This document shows positions 10,521 through 23,419 of a stretch of DNA of 64,000 bases, one piece after another. Both the position numbers and the translations under genes were made by a program. Source of the stretch: Lates calcarifer. Taxonomy: Eukaryota > Chordata > Actinopteri > Centropomidae. The stretch covers positions 5,168,727 to 5,232,726 of the forward strand of contig NC_066835.1 in NCBI RefSeq assembly GCF_001640805.2. The letters are read 5' to 3'. Numbering within the stretch: position 1 is the first letter of the stretch; every line of letters begins with the position of its first letter. The notes under the pieces were generated by a model. It had not been told where the DNA came from, ran no database searches, and saw nothing but the letters and a program-made list of their open reading frames with translations.

Positions 10521-11880
10521 GGACTTGCAAGCTGTTTGTAATCAGGCTGTTTTCGTGTGCATATGGACATTGTGTCATATTTACTGTAAGGATGAAAGAT
10601 TAGGCATGGAGGGGGTAGTGGGCAGCATCAATCTCACTCAGCATCTTAGAGCAGGCACATTAATCATCCCATCTATGGAAAATCATCCTCATCAGACTCA
10701 GGGCAACAGTGTGCACACATGGTGATGATCAGTTGGTGCAGAAATGGACAGAAGGAGAGTTAGTGGCTGACTGAGCAGAAGCTCCACAGCCAATACTTCT
10801 TCATTGATCCTCGGGACTTGGATTGGATGTTAGACGGTGTTTTGTCCTGCTAATGTGTTCATATGGCAGTGCCTGGCTGCGTCAGAGTCCCAGCACACCA
10901 AGTGGCCTCGCACACGGGCCAGATCATTTATGTTCACCATCCTCCCCCAGGTTGATCTGTGCCTCCTCTTCTATAGAGGCTCTTGTTTTTACTCTTCCTG
11001 TCTCCACTCTCCACTTCCATCTCAGTTTTTCTTTTTTATCCTTTTATTTATAAAGGGCAAGAAAGCTTTATGGGTAGACAGATTCCCACTGATATTATGT
11101 GGTGGATTTCAATAAGGAGAATCAATTCTGGCTTTGTGGAATCAACCCACACTACAAACTAATACACAGACATCAACCTGGGCAATATATCATCCACTGA
11201 AATTTCATCATGATTTGCTTTGAGAAGAAGACGGCAAGGATTGGAAGTCAGAAATCAGGTCTAAATTCCACGAGGAATTGATGCACTGTTGTGTTTTTCT
11301 ACAAGAATTACCTCCAGTTGTACTGCTGTTTTTTCTTTTTTTTCATGTAAATAATGCTGTATCCAGGAAAATGTGATTGAATGTTTTTTTTTCTCTTTTG
11401 CTCAAGGATTTATCAAATGCTTTCATACATATTGTATACGTTTGTTAGGCATGGGTCCAACAACATTTTCGCTCCTGTTGAGTGGTTTTATTAGGAAAAT
11501 GTGACTCCTGCTTTCTGTATGTGCACTAATCCCATCTATACAGGGAGATGAAAATGCCCTTGTTGGCTAAATCTGCAATTATTCCGTCTGTAAGCGGACT
11601 AGCCAGCACTCACACTCTCATTACCAGTGTTTAAGTGTTTAGTAGTGTGTGAGGTGCTTAGCTGTGCGTACTTGCATGGTGTGCCTACATACACACAAGC
11701 GGTGGGCCTGGTGGTAGGTCTAATGAGGGAGAAGGCCTTGAATGGTTCCTATGCTGTGATGCATTAAAGCTTAATAACCTGTCCTTTCAGCTTGCTCTTA
11801 AGAACATGCTCCAGAGCTGATAATTGGAAAGATATTTGCCTTTTTCTCTTGCTCTCTCTTGTCTCTTTTGTCTAATGGCT
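10521..11880. other. Non-coding stretch
   Basis: Complex sequence up to about 10730 may belong to the preceding regulatory island. The rest is ordinary AT-rich DNA with T-runs, no repeat copy and no supportable exon. Confidence 0.4.
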
Positions 11881-11888
11881 GCTTTCAG

Positions 11889-11980
11889 TTCAGTTGGGTC
11901 TATTTTGCCCTTGAAAAATTATTCCTCCTTTTTCTAAGTCATATTTTGGCTCTGTATTCAGAGCTTGGTTTATGGCTGAG
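11889..11980 (+). other. Candidate 92-nt exon with strong splice signals
   Basis: A long pyrimidine tract (11838-11888, ending gctttcag) precedes the block, and it ends GAG followed by gtgagtaagt at 11981. One frame is open throughout but gives a hydrophobic, T-driven sequence (FSWVYFALEKLFLLFL at the start), so coding is doubtful. It could be a non-coding transcript exon or a pseudo-exon. Confidence 0.2.
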
Positions 11981-12335
11981 GTGAGTAAGTGGTATGTTTA
12001 GTTCTGAAGTAGTTTCTACTCAAACATCTGTTGCATTTAGTCCAATAGTGATGATAAATGAATGGAGGTCATTCAGAAGTAGTCAGAAGGCAATTGTGCC
12101 ATTAAAATGTTGGATTAACCACATTAAATCAGCAGTCAATAGCGTTTAAATGTAAAAAGTGACCTTGTATTACCCTGCATCAAAAAAAAGAATCTCTGTT
12201 GTAGATGTGTTTTATTTCCCCAAATGTAGTCCAAATTCAAAGAAGCCACTGTATCCCACAAAAAATTAATCTCATCAAAACTAAAATTAAAGAGTCAAAG
12301 TTCAATGTTGATGTGGAAATGGTAGTTTCACAAGA

Positions 12336-12522
12336 CATCCAACTCAAGGTCTAATCACTACGTTTTTACAGGTCTTTCAACTCAAAATTGTTTGAGTTGA
12401 AAGACCTATTAAACTGACCATTGTTTAATAGCCACATAAGTCACATGTAAACAGATCTGTCTCCTTGACAATTAAGCATTCTCAGTTTGCCAAAAAGCTA
12501 CTTAGTGAACCTTGAGTTGGGA
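12336..12522. mobile_element. Foldback (palindromic) element
   Basis: The centre is a perfect 17-bp inverted repeat (12370-12386 and 12391-12407, arms starting AGGTCTTTCAACTC) separated by only ATTG. A second, outer pair of arms matches as well: CCAACTCAAGGT near 12339-12350 and its complement ACCTTGAGTTGG at 12509-12520. Nested arms around a hairpin core are typical of foldback or MITE-like transposons. No target duplication was identified, so the outer limits are approximate. Confidence 0.55.
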
Positions 12523-13047
12523 TTGTTTGGTCTCACTATTATTTCCAAGGTCAAAAATAACTCAATGATTAACCTATGGGCCAAAGACAACAGCAGGTCC
12601 TAAAAATGCTATAGATTAAACCATAACCACTACTGAGTTTGGATGTCATTACTATCAAGTCATTGTCAACTCTTTTGAATGTTGGTATCCCTGTTAGTAC
12701 CCTTCACAACAGCCATCTTGGTAGACTAATGAATACACACAAGTATCCTGGTAATTCTACTTGCATCTACTATGGCCTGATGATGTGTGAGGCTGCCTAA
12801 AGGTTGGAACATGTTTTTCTGACCTGCATGTGACTCAGCGTTTACAGGTCTAATTTGAACACTCTTCTGTCTTGAACCCCACCTAAGGGCAGAGAGCTGG
12901 ATCAACTTGTCAACACTTACTTGATACACAGGGCTCTGCAAGGTGTTGAGATTCAGTAGATGGCATCACATCTCTGCAACCTAGGATTACCCACAACATC
13001 CTTCTCTGCTTCTCTCATAGAGATGTTCGTGTGTATCTTTGGAGAAT

Positions 13048-13068
13048 AATTCCAAATTATTTGGAATT
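13048..13068. repeat. Short perfect hairpin
   Basis: AATTCCAAA and TTTGGAATT form a 9-bp inverted repeat around a 3-nt spacer. AT-rich; no function is evident. Confidence 0.9.
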
Positions 13069-15230
13069 AAATTATTATTATTTAGGCTCTCCTAGTTTAT
13101 ATAATTGTCATATGCAATTTTTGGAATATCCCTTTAAACCATCAATATCAGTTTGTTTAATGTTAAATGGGATGATTTGTCAGGAACCTTCAACATGTCA
13201 TTATTCATTGCGTGACTGTCATCCACTGAGCATTAGCAGTAGCGGGGCTAAATTTTACCACCATAGACTGAATGGCAACGTTCCAGTATGATTCCCAGAC
13301 TAGTCGTAGGCTAAACAACCACAGGAATGTGACATGAAAATAAACTTGTTCGTGCGGTATGCCCCGCTGACAACTCTGTGACTTGCAAATCAGTCTCATC
13401 TCATATATATTCCATACCATGTCCTGTATGTGTTACCTCCCAATGTTTACGCCTTCAGCTGTGTTCCTGGGAACCATTACTGATGAGAGTTAAGGTCAAC
13501 ATTCGTGCCAGTCAGCACACACACACACACACCCCTCCGCTGGCTGCCGGCTCCTTTAGATGTGGGTCTGTGTGTGCCCCTATATGCTGTGGATTAGAAT
13601 AAAGGGCAACTTTATGTGTTGACGCCCAGAGCAGTGTCTGTATGGCTTGCAGTAAGTGCCTAATGTGTGGTCACAGTTGGTAGAAGCCTGTCCACATTGC
13701 TGCTTCGCCACGGGGCCGGGGACGACGGCTCAGGGCGGCTGCTTGTTTAATGCGCTCTGACCCAGAAAGCAGCAGTGACCTCTTTAGCTTCTGCTTATAG
13801 AAAATCTCCCTCCCTTTTTATCTGTCCCCTCTACACCTCTTCCTCTCTCCCCGCTCTGCTGGCCTTCTGTCCTCTTGTGATGTGACGTTACACCCTCCAC
13901 CCCTCCCCTTTAAACTGTCTCTCTGATTAGTCTTGGACTTCACAGATTCTGTTTCCTTACTTTCCTAACACCTTGCCTGCAACACACATCTGAGCTGCTG
14001 AAGTCATGAAGCTGTGATTTTGTATGTCTGGTCTGTCCAGCCTCTTTTAGGCAATGGCTTTATTTCTTTCTGTAGTGACCAGCAATTTTACAGTTTTTCT
14101 TTACACCTGGGAATGAAGTTGATTTATGAAGACACTCAATCTGCTGATTGGTTTCCCTCATTAATCCACCATCTTAGATGATAGGAAAAATGACATTTTC
14201 TCTGGGTTGATTTATTTCACAACTTTAATTTAATTGACACTTTATTAAAATTCATTGCTAAGAAATCTTTATTTATATCCTTGGTGTTGTATTTGGTCAA
14301 AATAGTAACTACCCATTGGTTTAGTGGTGGTGGTAAGTGGATATACTGTGGATTCTCTGTGTAGCTTGTAACATGTTTTACTTGTTGACAAAGTTAAAAA
14401 GTGCCATGGCATGTTTGGTGTATAGTTATGTGAGTTATGAAGCTTGTAGGTTGCTGAATGACAGCTACAGGAGGGATATCTGTTCCCCCAATTTGTCCTT
14501 TAGTCAGTGCTCCACTCCAGCCAAGTGCTGTTTTACAGAATACATGAAAGGCTGTGACTCAATTGTCTCCTGCAAGATGGGTACTGACATGTATATGTGG
14601 TTATTTTAAGGCAGGTTTATGGTAAATCTCTCTGACCAGGGGTGGGTATACACACCACTGTACCTCTGGTCAAATCTAAGTTTTATTTATTAACCGCTGA
14701 GGTTACAGGATTACCCGTTCTCTCACTCACCACAACTGGGACCATGAAAGAGAGGCCGCTAGCTGTAGCTTGGCTCCCTCCTTTGTTTTACTGTGTTTGT
14801 CCCAAATGATCTTGTGGGAGCTGACAATGACTCAGCAGGTGATGAAAAAACATAAAAAGGAAAGTGTAACATCAAAGTGGAATCCAGGCCAACGTTAACC
14901 AGCTGGCTTGCATTTTTACAAGTGGAATACAAACTTAACAGCAAAACAGGTCTCCCCCACATGTTGGATGTTAGGAAAAGTTCATTATAGTTTACATTTC
15001 TGTACAAAAAATGAGGAGAATCTATATTTCAGCTTTGGTTTCAAACCTCAGTATTATTTACTTATATTGACAGGAGAATATAGAACAAGATGCATAAGTT
15101 TTAAGAAAGTAATTCTATTTCTAGAGGATAAAAATTATGTAACTATCACATGATTGATTATTGAGAAAGTTAATGAAGAAAACAGAACAGAAAATCAGCT
15201 GTTATTCTGAGAATCTTTCTCCATGCACTT
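13069..15230. other. Non-coding stretch
   Basis: Contains a short CA run (13516-13532), a GC-richer complex patch (13690-13800) and otherwise AT-rich unique-looking DNA. No exon or repeat copy is supportable. Confidence 0.4.
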
Positions 15231-15233
15231 CTC

Positions 15234-15352
<119 letters not shown>

Positions 15353-16269
15353 ACTCTCTTGCCCTCACTCCCCCCCCTGCTCCTGTTATTTTGACTTATA
15401 TAAGCTGTGTTACTGTTTCTGTTTGACCTCTCACTGTGGTGACAGTTAGTGCTGTGAAAACGCCGCCCAGTCCCATTCAATCAGGCTCAACAGATATGTG
15501 TGGGAGTGTGTGTGTGTGTTTTCATGTGCATAAGAGCAAGGCCTTCTGAAATATTCAGCTCAAATAAAGCAAATATTACTTTTGTAAAATATAAGTTGAA
15601 CAGAAGTGTGGGTGCTCCTATGGGAAATTATATTTGAGTAAGACATAAGCACTTCATCAAGTAAAAAAAAGTTATAGTAAGGCACAGAAGTTTGTGAATG
15701 CAGCCTCGTTTTAAAAGTTAAATGAGTTGAAGGAGAAACTTGAACTGAAGATGGTCTCACATTCTTGTGGGTGTTTGCATATGTTTGTCAGTATATATGC
15801 GATGAATGCTGTGAATGTGTCATGCATAAGTAGGAAGTGTACACAAACCCACTCAATAAACTCCTCACTTAAGTGCGAAAGTATAGATGTCTGAGAGCTT
15901 GAATGGGAAATGGTATGTGCACAAAGTAGAATTTCTCTGGAAACATTCTGAGCACTGGAAGTTTATTGAATTATAATTAATAAGAGGAACCTGACCTGAA
16001 AAGTGTGAATATTTGTGTGCAATTGTGTATGTGAAGGCATGTGTGTGCATGTCAACATGTGTTTGTCGCCCCTCTGGACCCCCCGTATGGCCGATTCTAA
16101 ATGTCAGCCGCCCCCTTTGTGCAGTGCGGGAGATGTTATGCAACTTTATCCCAACGACTGCAGCTCTCGTGGTGTCAACAAAGCCTGCTGGCTGCAGATC
16201 TGTCCACGACAGCCTGTTGTTTTTGTGATTTTCCTCTCTGTCTCTGATTACCGACTACATTAGCAACTT

Positions 16270-16400
16270 AATTATATGACCTGACATATACCGCTTGGTG
16301 AGAATCACATCGGGAACGACAGCGCTCAATTGCCTGCGAGCCCATCCTTTGCAGCTATGATAAATAAGCTGCAAAGAAGCAGGTTAAACGATGGATGTCT
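16270..16400. promoter_or_regulatory. Complex non-coding island with a 10-bp inverted repeat
   Basis: CTTTGCAGCT (16347-16356) and AGCTGCAAAG (16367-16376) form a perfect inverted repeat around a 10-bp AT-rich spacer. The arms contain CAGCT/AGCTG E-box-like cores. Flanks are of balanced composition without simple repeats, compatible with a conserved element, but this is untested. Confidence 0.3.
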
Positions 16401-16716
16401 GCTTTGTTTTTTTGTGTGTGTGCCTGGTGTGATGAAAACTTTGATTTGTCCTCATTCTAGCTGAGCTCTCACGTGCCCGGGCCAGGGATAGCACTGTTTG
16501 ATGCCTTTCAAGGCCCAGTTCTCTTAGTTCTCTCTCTGTTTATAGCTATGTAACCAGTGGCCTGGTTGTTGGGTTCTTGTGCACTGAGTTCACCTCTCTC
16601 TCTCGCTCTCTCTCTCTCCCTGGATGAGTCATTGCAGGATAATCAGGCCCAGAGCTTTACAAGGATAACTCAGCCTGACAGCACAGACACGCTCTAACCA
16701 CCATCACCACGCCGTC

Positions 16717-16740
16717 AAAAAAAAAAAAAAAAAAAAAAAA
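16717..16740. repeat. A24 homopolymer
   Basis: A run of 24 A with no recognisable SINE or processed transcript upstream and no clear target duplication. Confidence 0.95.
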
Positions 16741-17284
16741 GATAGAAAGAGCAATGAGAGAAAAGGAAAGAGATTGATTGGGAATCACAGAGGAGGCGGG
16801 TGGGTTTATTTTGTCTGTGTACACAAGATTTCCTTTCTTCCTGACTGACTTTGTGTATGCATGCATGTCTTTGCATAAATAAGCCTGTGCATGGGTATAT
16901 GTGTGTGCATGTGTGAGTGTGTCCCTCCCCTGCTGGTTTTGGTAGGTCATCGGGTGCAGTGAGTTGGCACATCAGGGTTTTCCCCAGGTTAGTGCCAAGG
17001 CCAGTGCCCAGGATAATTATGGTATTATTGCGTGTGTGTGTATGTGTTTATTTTACCAGAACATTCTCCTCTTCCCTTCATTCCCCTCACATTCCCGCTC
17101 TGCACTGTGTCTGAAGCCAGTGGTGCCATCTGTCAGTTCTGTGTGTGTGTGTCTGTACGCACCCGGAGCTTCAGAAGGAAAGAGTATATTATGCAAATTA
17201 GAGAGTGAGCAAGAAAAAAAAAGCAGAGGGTGGCAGGGAGCGGAAGGGTGGGGAAGGGGGAGAAGCGGAATGGAAATGGTCCTA

Positions 17285-17296
17285 TGCGCATGCGCG
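17285..17296. promoter_or_regulatory. Perfect NRF1-type site
   Basis: TGCGCATGCGCG matches the palindromic NRF1 consensus at every position. It lies just before a GT/GA simple-repeat stretch and could also be part of an alternating purine-pyrimidine tract with Z-DNA potential. Confidence 0.35.
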
Positions 17297-17619
17297 CATG
17301 TGTGTGTGAGAGAGAGACTGACTGCAAGTGTGTGCTTGTGTGTTTGAGCGTCTGCCCCAGAGCTGCAAAGTCAGCCATTAATTTGACCCCTTCCTGGCAA
17401 CGTGAGTGTGTTGTGGTTTGACACTGTGTGTGTGTGTGTGTGTGAACTGGAAAGCGGCTGGTACCACCAGTTCCTTTACTGGAAGCACACTGTGAGACTG
17501 GAGCCATCCAAGTGTTATTTGGTGTGCAGAGGTGGAAAGAGCAACGGCGGCAGTTCCAAAATGTCCCTCTCCTGTAGATGTGATGTCTGGGTGAAGGATT
17601 ACTTGATTAGAACTTAAGT

Positions 17620-19680
17620 TATTGACCTCAAAATGCACCAGACTAGGATGAAAGAATTGAAAATATACTTACAACATACTCAATTTATCATTGCTTTCTT
17701 ATGACATTGTTGGATTCACAACAGACAGTCTAAATAAAAAAGGATCTAAATAAATGCAGCTGAATTAGAGATATATATTTTTTATCCCTTCTTAAAACCT
17801 GGCACCCAAATTAATCACAATACAACTCAACCGCAGACAGAGAGAAGGGTCCAGCTGCAGTAGTGCAGACCCTATAAACCACATCTCCTACATACAACGC
17901 CCCCTTCAACCCACACCTACTATCATAAGCAAGGTCTAAACCATGCCTAATCCTAACCCTAACCATATTTGGAAGTCCAGCTTCCTTCACGCTCGTCCCT
18001 CACATTTGTGCTGCTGGCTGCAGCTGGATGTACTTGGCTCGGTTGGAGAGTCAGGTGTGTTATGCTAGTAGTGGCTAATGTAGCTGTGAGCTGATAGCCT
18101 CAAGCAGAGATGAGGCTACAGAGGTCTGCTCAGCTCATCCTAATTCCACATCTGTGGAGAGATGTTAGACTTTATATTTGTTTGCTCTATCATCTACAAA
18201 TAAAAACAAGATTAACAAATGTGCATGACAGTTTCTGAGTGATTCATGTTCACAGATGCAGATGGTCCAAACCATAAACCAACAAAGTAATTTTTTAAAC
18301 CAATTTTGTAAATGAATACATCTCAACTTGAATTAATATCAGTATTTTACATACATATTTCCAACTTAAAGTTCGTAGCACTCGCAGTGTTAGTACAATA
18401 TTAACTAAATATTTTCCAATCAAAGGGTAACAAGCTACTTTATCTTTTGGGAATTAACACAGACTCACCTCCCTCTGGAGACACTTTATTCGCTTTATTC
18501 ACCTTTTTTCATGTAACCTTAAACGTTCACATCTTGCAAAATAAATAATGTTTTATATCACATTTGGCATCTGAAAATCTGTAACTGATTATTTTTTCAT
18601 GTTTTGACTCTCCTAGAATGATTACATGCTTTTCTGTCAGGTAAGGACACCTTAGTTACCTTGAGGACATACACAAAATAATCTGTAAACATGGCAATTT
18701 AGCCTCTGAAAAGATTCTACTTTGTGAACACAAGGTCAATCTCCACCAAATGAAACAACAGGGACAAGAGGGCAGAGTTTCAAGTAGCTGATCTCCGGTA
18801 AAATCCACAAAATAAACCAAATAAACAACTTAAACTGGAATCAGCACAACTGATTCAATGTGATTGCAGCTGGCCAGTTAATGACGTGTATGAAGAGCCT
18901 GCAAGCAATTTGAAATGTAGCAAAGAAAAATACTTTGGTCAAAACATACCTCGGAGCAAAATTACAAACTGCATGTACAGAAGAAAAAAACCCAGTTGGT
19001 TGCAGATGAGGAGAGTAATTGAAATTTATTACTTCCACCCTTGGGTCGGGCTCAGACTACATCACCGCAGCACAAGCCCTGTTTGTTGCTCCCAGTGGCA
19101 AAGTGTGGTTCCAGCCTTGGTCATGTCAAACTCAAAACATTTTACAGTAACAACTACTCACAGTTTGCCACATCCGCCTGTGTTGTTGTGACTGAACCAT
19201 TAGAACTGCGTTGCTTCACATTCTGCTTTTAGACCTGAGGGGTAATTACATGAAACGCAAAAGTTTCCCTTATGACATGTGACGTCAACTATCCTTTATT
19301 TAAGCATGTGGACAGTGAGCAGCTGTAAATGTCTGAGGTATTCAGGTATTCATCCTGTTTCAAGCAGGTATTTACATCATATAGTGTAGAGACGCGTGGC
19401 AAATTAAAGGAAAAACCTGAAAAAACAAAGAATGCTTTTGTATGAGTAGGAAAATAATATGAATCAGATGATCTGGTCTTCATCAGTTATCTCCGTTCAA
19501 CTGAACACCAATGGAATATTATGGAGCCACGTGTTAACACAGCGATCTCATAACAATCATTTATACACCAGGAAAGAATGGTGTTCCATCCAACAAGTCC
19601 TACCAGTTAAACAACCAGAAATGTCGTCAGCTGCTGCTGCTGCAAATCACTGTTGCAAAAATAAAAATAAAACATTCTGA
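17620..19680. other. Non-coding stretch
   Basis: AT-rich. Near 17950-17970 there is a short CCTAACCCTAACC stretch, too short to be telomeric. A perfect CRE palindrome TGACGTCA sits at 19280-19287. No exon recognised. Confidence 0.4.
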
Positions 19681-19689
19681 TCTGACACT

Positions 19690-19790
19690 GCTGTGGTTAG
19701 GGTTTGGTTAGGTTTGGGCACAAAAACAACCTGGGGAGAAATCATGGTTCGAGTTAAAATAAGTCCCTGGTTAAGGTTGGATGACATATC
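19690..19790 (+). repeat. Dispersed fish repeat, family with GGTTAGGTTT core (copy 1)
   Basis: The stretch GGTTAGGTTTGGGCACAAAA followed by ACAAC..., then a GGTT-GAGTTAAAATAAG block, matches the order seen at 57575-57650 in this window. From memory, this family is common in perch-like fishes. Its class is not known to me. Confidence 0.6.
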
Positions 19791-19799
19791 CAACCCCTT

Positions 19800-22600
19800 T
19801 GAATTTGGCACACAGAACGGTGCATGCCGATTATGCTGAACTGCCAGCTCTGCAGCAAGTAAACAATATACCATGTGTACCTTCTAAATAAATATATATA
19901 AAATATTTCATGTGGTTGAGTGGAAAAGGTATTGTGCTGTCTGTGCCAGCACTTGCAAGCTCTAAAAAGATAAAATTAATAAAAAAATAAAATTTATTTT
20001 GTCACAGCATCTCCTCTGCCTGCCACAGTTTGATAATCACTTGATGGAGACCAGTGTCATAACTAACCTCATATACCACCTGCACCCAATTTAACAGGGT
20101 TTCCCCATGATCACTGCTCTGTAATAAACAACATGCCGTCAGCCATGGTCTGACGTTTTGTTTGGCTTTACAACAGCGTCACAATACTTAATTCTTTGGT
20201 CACAATCAACACTTGGCTGTAGATATATTTTCTTTCTGGGCATTTGCTGAAACATCTGACTCTATTGTTTGTCTTGGTTCTTTAGCCTGGTTTGAGTCCT
20301 CCAGTAGAGTTTCAGAAGCTTGTAGAACCCTTGCCAAGGAGCAATGAAGCTGTTCAGAAAGTTGGCCCACTAACTTACTAAGACACAGCCGCAAAAACAA
20401 CAACAATAACAACATTAAAGTATGACTGCATAGCAAATTTTACAGCTGCTCCAAGCAAGTGAAAAGTACCCTTAAAAAAACCAACAGCGAAAAGTAAGTG
20501 ACAGCAATGTAAGAATTGAACAAAAAGTAAGGAATCAGCCGTGAAAGCAAGGTCAAAGATAATTAAAAAGATAATTACATGAAAGCCACTGTATAAAAAT
20601 GAGTTGGAGGGCTAATCTGAAATGACGGTACACATTTAACATCTTCAGCTCTTTAGATAGCTCGATCTAAAGTTGGAGAACTCAGCGCCCTTGATTTTAA
20701 TCGGGACTTAATAGGCAGTAACTCTTAAATGAAGATAAGAATGTTAAACCACAGGCAACAGAAGTCTAATTATATCATGGAGATTTTGTGTTTCTATGGA
20801 ATCTGAAGTCATACTTTATGTCCACGGTGGAAATGAAAGATAAACATTGCTGTGAGCAGATGTGGTGACAATAGATGCTGTCACAGAGATCTAATGGGAT
20901 GAAACTTTCATTCTGTTAGACAAATGAATAAAAATAAGAAATAGAAAGAGTTTTAGTGACAGTAAGGTTGGCTTAATGGATGTTGGCCTTCAGGGATATC
21001 ATTAGATTGGATTAGCAGCAAGAGAGAGGTTATTTATTTTGGCCTGTGGTTCAGGTTTTTCAGCTAACTGATCTTTGACCTAACCTTTGTAATATCCTTT
21101 TGCATGCCCTATTAAGTTGGATCTCATGTATCCATGTCCACAACTTTCTTGCTTTTTCAGTGGCGTTAAAAATGTTGATTATGTTATGTGTATGTTATGT
21201 TTTTCTCTGCCGTAAGTCTGCATGCGATATGTGTGTGGGAGTCAGCCTCGCTAGACTGTCTGCTGAATCTGCTAAAGTGCTATGGATGAACACACACGCT
21301 GACAACAAGCTGGAGTCTGAAATTCTGTTTTTGCAGCAGAAAAGACAGAATTTTCTTCACCTTTCTTCCCCCATTCACTACTATCAAAATAATCTCACTT
21401 GATTCAAGGAAGAAAATGCTGATTTTTTTTTGTGTGTGTGTGTGTGTGTGTCTGTCTGTCTCGATGGAGAATTTTCCCCTTGTCTTTGAGAGGAACAACA
21501 TTTCAAGCTGACATTAGACAAAGTGACTTTTTAGCTCCCTGCAGTACACAGACACAGATTAGGATCACTTTAACCACCGACACAGTGGAGATGTGACAGC
21601 AGTGGCGTTAAACTCGAGCAAGATGTGTGAGCGCGCGTGTTTGTGTGTGCGCCTGTGTCCATATCTCATATCTTTGACTTGGTGGGCGATATTCTCATCG
21701 TCCCACAGGAGTGTCTCCCTCCTCTTTCTTCCATTTTTACCCTCTGTAGGAGGTGAACCAGTGAACAGGCCTGTAATTGCGGTAAACATGGAAACGCAAT
21801 ATTCACACCAGGACCGCTCCGCTCGCTTAATGGACAACTTCTGTCATCTGTCTCACACTCCCTCGCTTTTTCCCCCTTATTTTTGTCTGATCTTTCAACA
21901 CTTTCATCACCCTGGGATGCCAGATGGCAAAGTTATCACCAATCCAAAATTCAGAAACAAGAATGTCTTTTTTTTTAACACCAGCAAGCTCATTCTCAAG
22001 ACACGTGTATTATTTTAATTATCATGTATTTAGAGAATTACAGCACATAAGTAACAGCATTTCTGTTGCTGATTAGTTGTCTCTTCTTCCCAACAATGCA
22101 AGCGTTTCTTAAAAATCAAGACCATATTTCCAATAAACTGTGCTGCTGCCTGTTACTCATGATGTTGCTGCTTGTAAAATTCCTGTTTGTCACGTTGCAT
22201 TAGCTTTTCTTAATCAGTCTAATGAGAATAAAAATGGATGAGAATAAAAATGTTCAAAGTAAGACATGTTTTTGACGCTAGAGAGGCTGAAAAGTTGTAT
22301 ATGTGATATGTGTATGTGAGTTAGATAAGATAATGCTGTGTATGCACAGCAAGCAGATGGTTAGCTTAGCACAGCAAGCTTGGCTCTGTCCGAATCTAAC
22401 AAAGTGTATTATAATACTCTGGCATGTAACCCCCCCTTTGTTTACCTGCTCTTCTTTCATGCCGTAAAGAAATATTTGATAGTGTAACCTCTTCATGCTT
22501 CTTAAGATATATCAGAAACTTGGCAAGCTGTTACGAGGTGCCATTGGTAGACATTGCTTTGTTTTAACAGAGTCACAAACCAGAAAGTTTGGAAACCACT
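19800..22600. other. Non-coding stretch with one microsatellite
   Basis: Unique-looking AT-rich DNA; a T9/(GT)n/(CTGT)n run lies at 21423-21461. No exon or regulatory cluster is supportable. Confidence 0.4.
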
Positions 22601-22619
22601 GCCATAAAACAAATGACTC

Positions 22620-22945
22620 CGTGGTAGTCAATTGATCATTATTGAGTATTTTTAGGACTGCTTTTGTTATTGATTAATCTGACAATTATTTTCTTGATTA
22701 ATTAATTGTTCTGTCCATGAACAGACATTGTTTTGTCAAAAAAAATTGTGCAAAATATTCACCACATTTCTCAGAGACTAACATTTCAACATGTTCTGAT
22801 TTGCCCAGCCAACAGCCAAAAATATTCAGTTTGCTCTGAGCAGCATATCCTCACATTTAAGATGCTGCTCCCAGGCAACATTCAGCATTTTTTGCTTAAG
22901 GAGAGAATCAAATGAATATTGATTAACATTATAAAATCGATTAAG
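22620..22945 (+). repeat. Dispersed fish repeat with TTGATTAAT/ATCGATTAA ends
   Basis: The left side has tandem TTGATTAAT-type motifs (22672-22710), the middle includes CCAACAGCCAAAAATATTCA and a CCTCACATTTAAGATGCTG block, and the right side returns ATTGATTAA...ATCGATTAAG (22918-22946). This layout matches, from memory, a very common percomorph repeat. A fragment of the same family appears at 39455-39530. Confidence 0.6.
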
Positions 22946-23419
22946 CAACTCATCCTTCCCGCTGTATGTTTACATGCCCAGTAGTATCCTAGTTTTGAGT
23001 CATACCCTGGTGTTGATGATTGGAGGTAATCTCCCAATTTTTGCATTAGTGCACGTCTGCACAGGCAGATATTTTGCTCAACATCCAGCCACTTTGTCAT
23101 ATCTTTACCGACTGAGACTCCACAGCAGTTGAGGATTAACCTAGTTTGGCGTTTACCTGCCTGGATGTTGCTGTATTTACAGTACCACTCTAAAGGGTTG
23201 CATGTTTCCAAGTGATTAGTAAGGAGGAGGACAAGACAGTACAGAGTATCCTCTGCATCATCTTATTCTTTTGTTTTGCTACTCAAGTTAAAGAAACACC
23301 CACACAGATAATCAAAAACCTGGATAAGGATAAGGTTTACATGCCACAGTTTCTGGTGGACTATTCCATTGAGAATATTCAAGTTAAAAACCTGATCATA
23401 TCTGGGATACTGTGGTGCA

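Noticed and set aside
16600..16760. A24 run as the tail of a processed retrocopy
   Set aside because: No recognisable transcript or SINE upstream and no target-site duplication.
17940..17975. Telomere-like CCTAACCCTAACC string
   Set aside because: Fewer than three exact units; ordinary chance or repeat-derived sequence.
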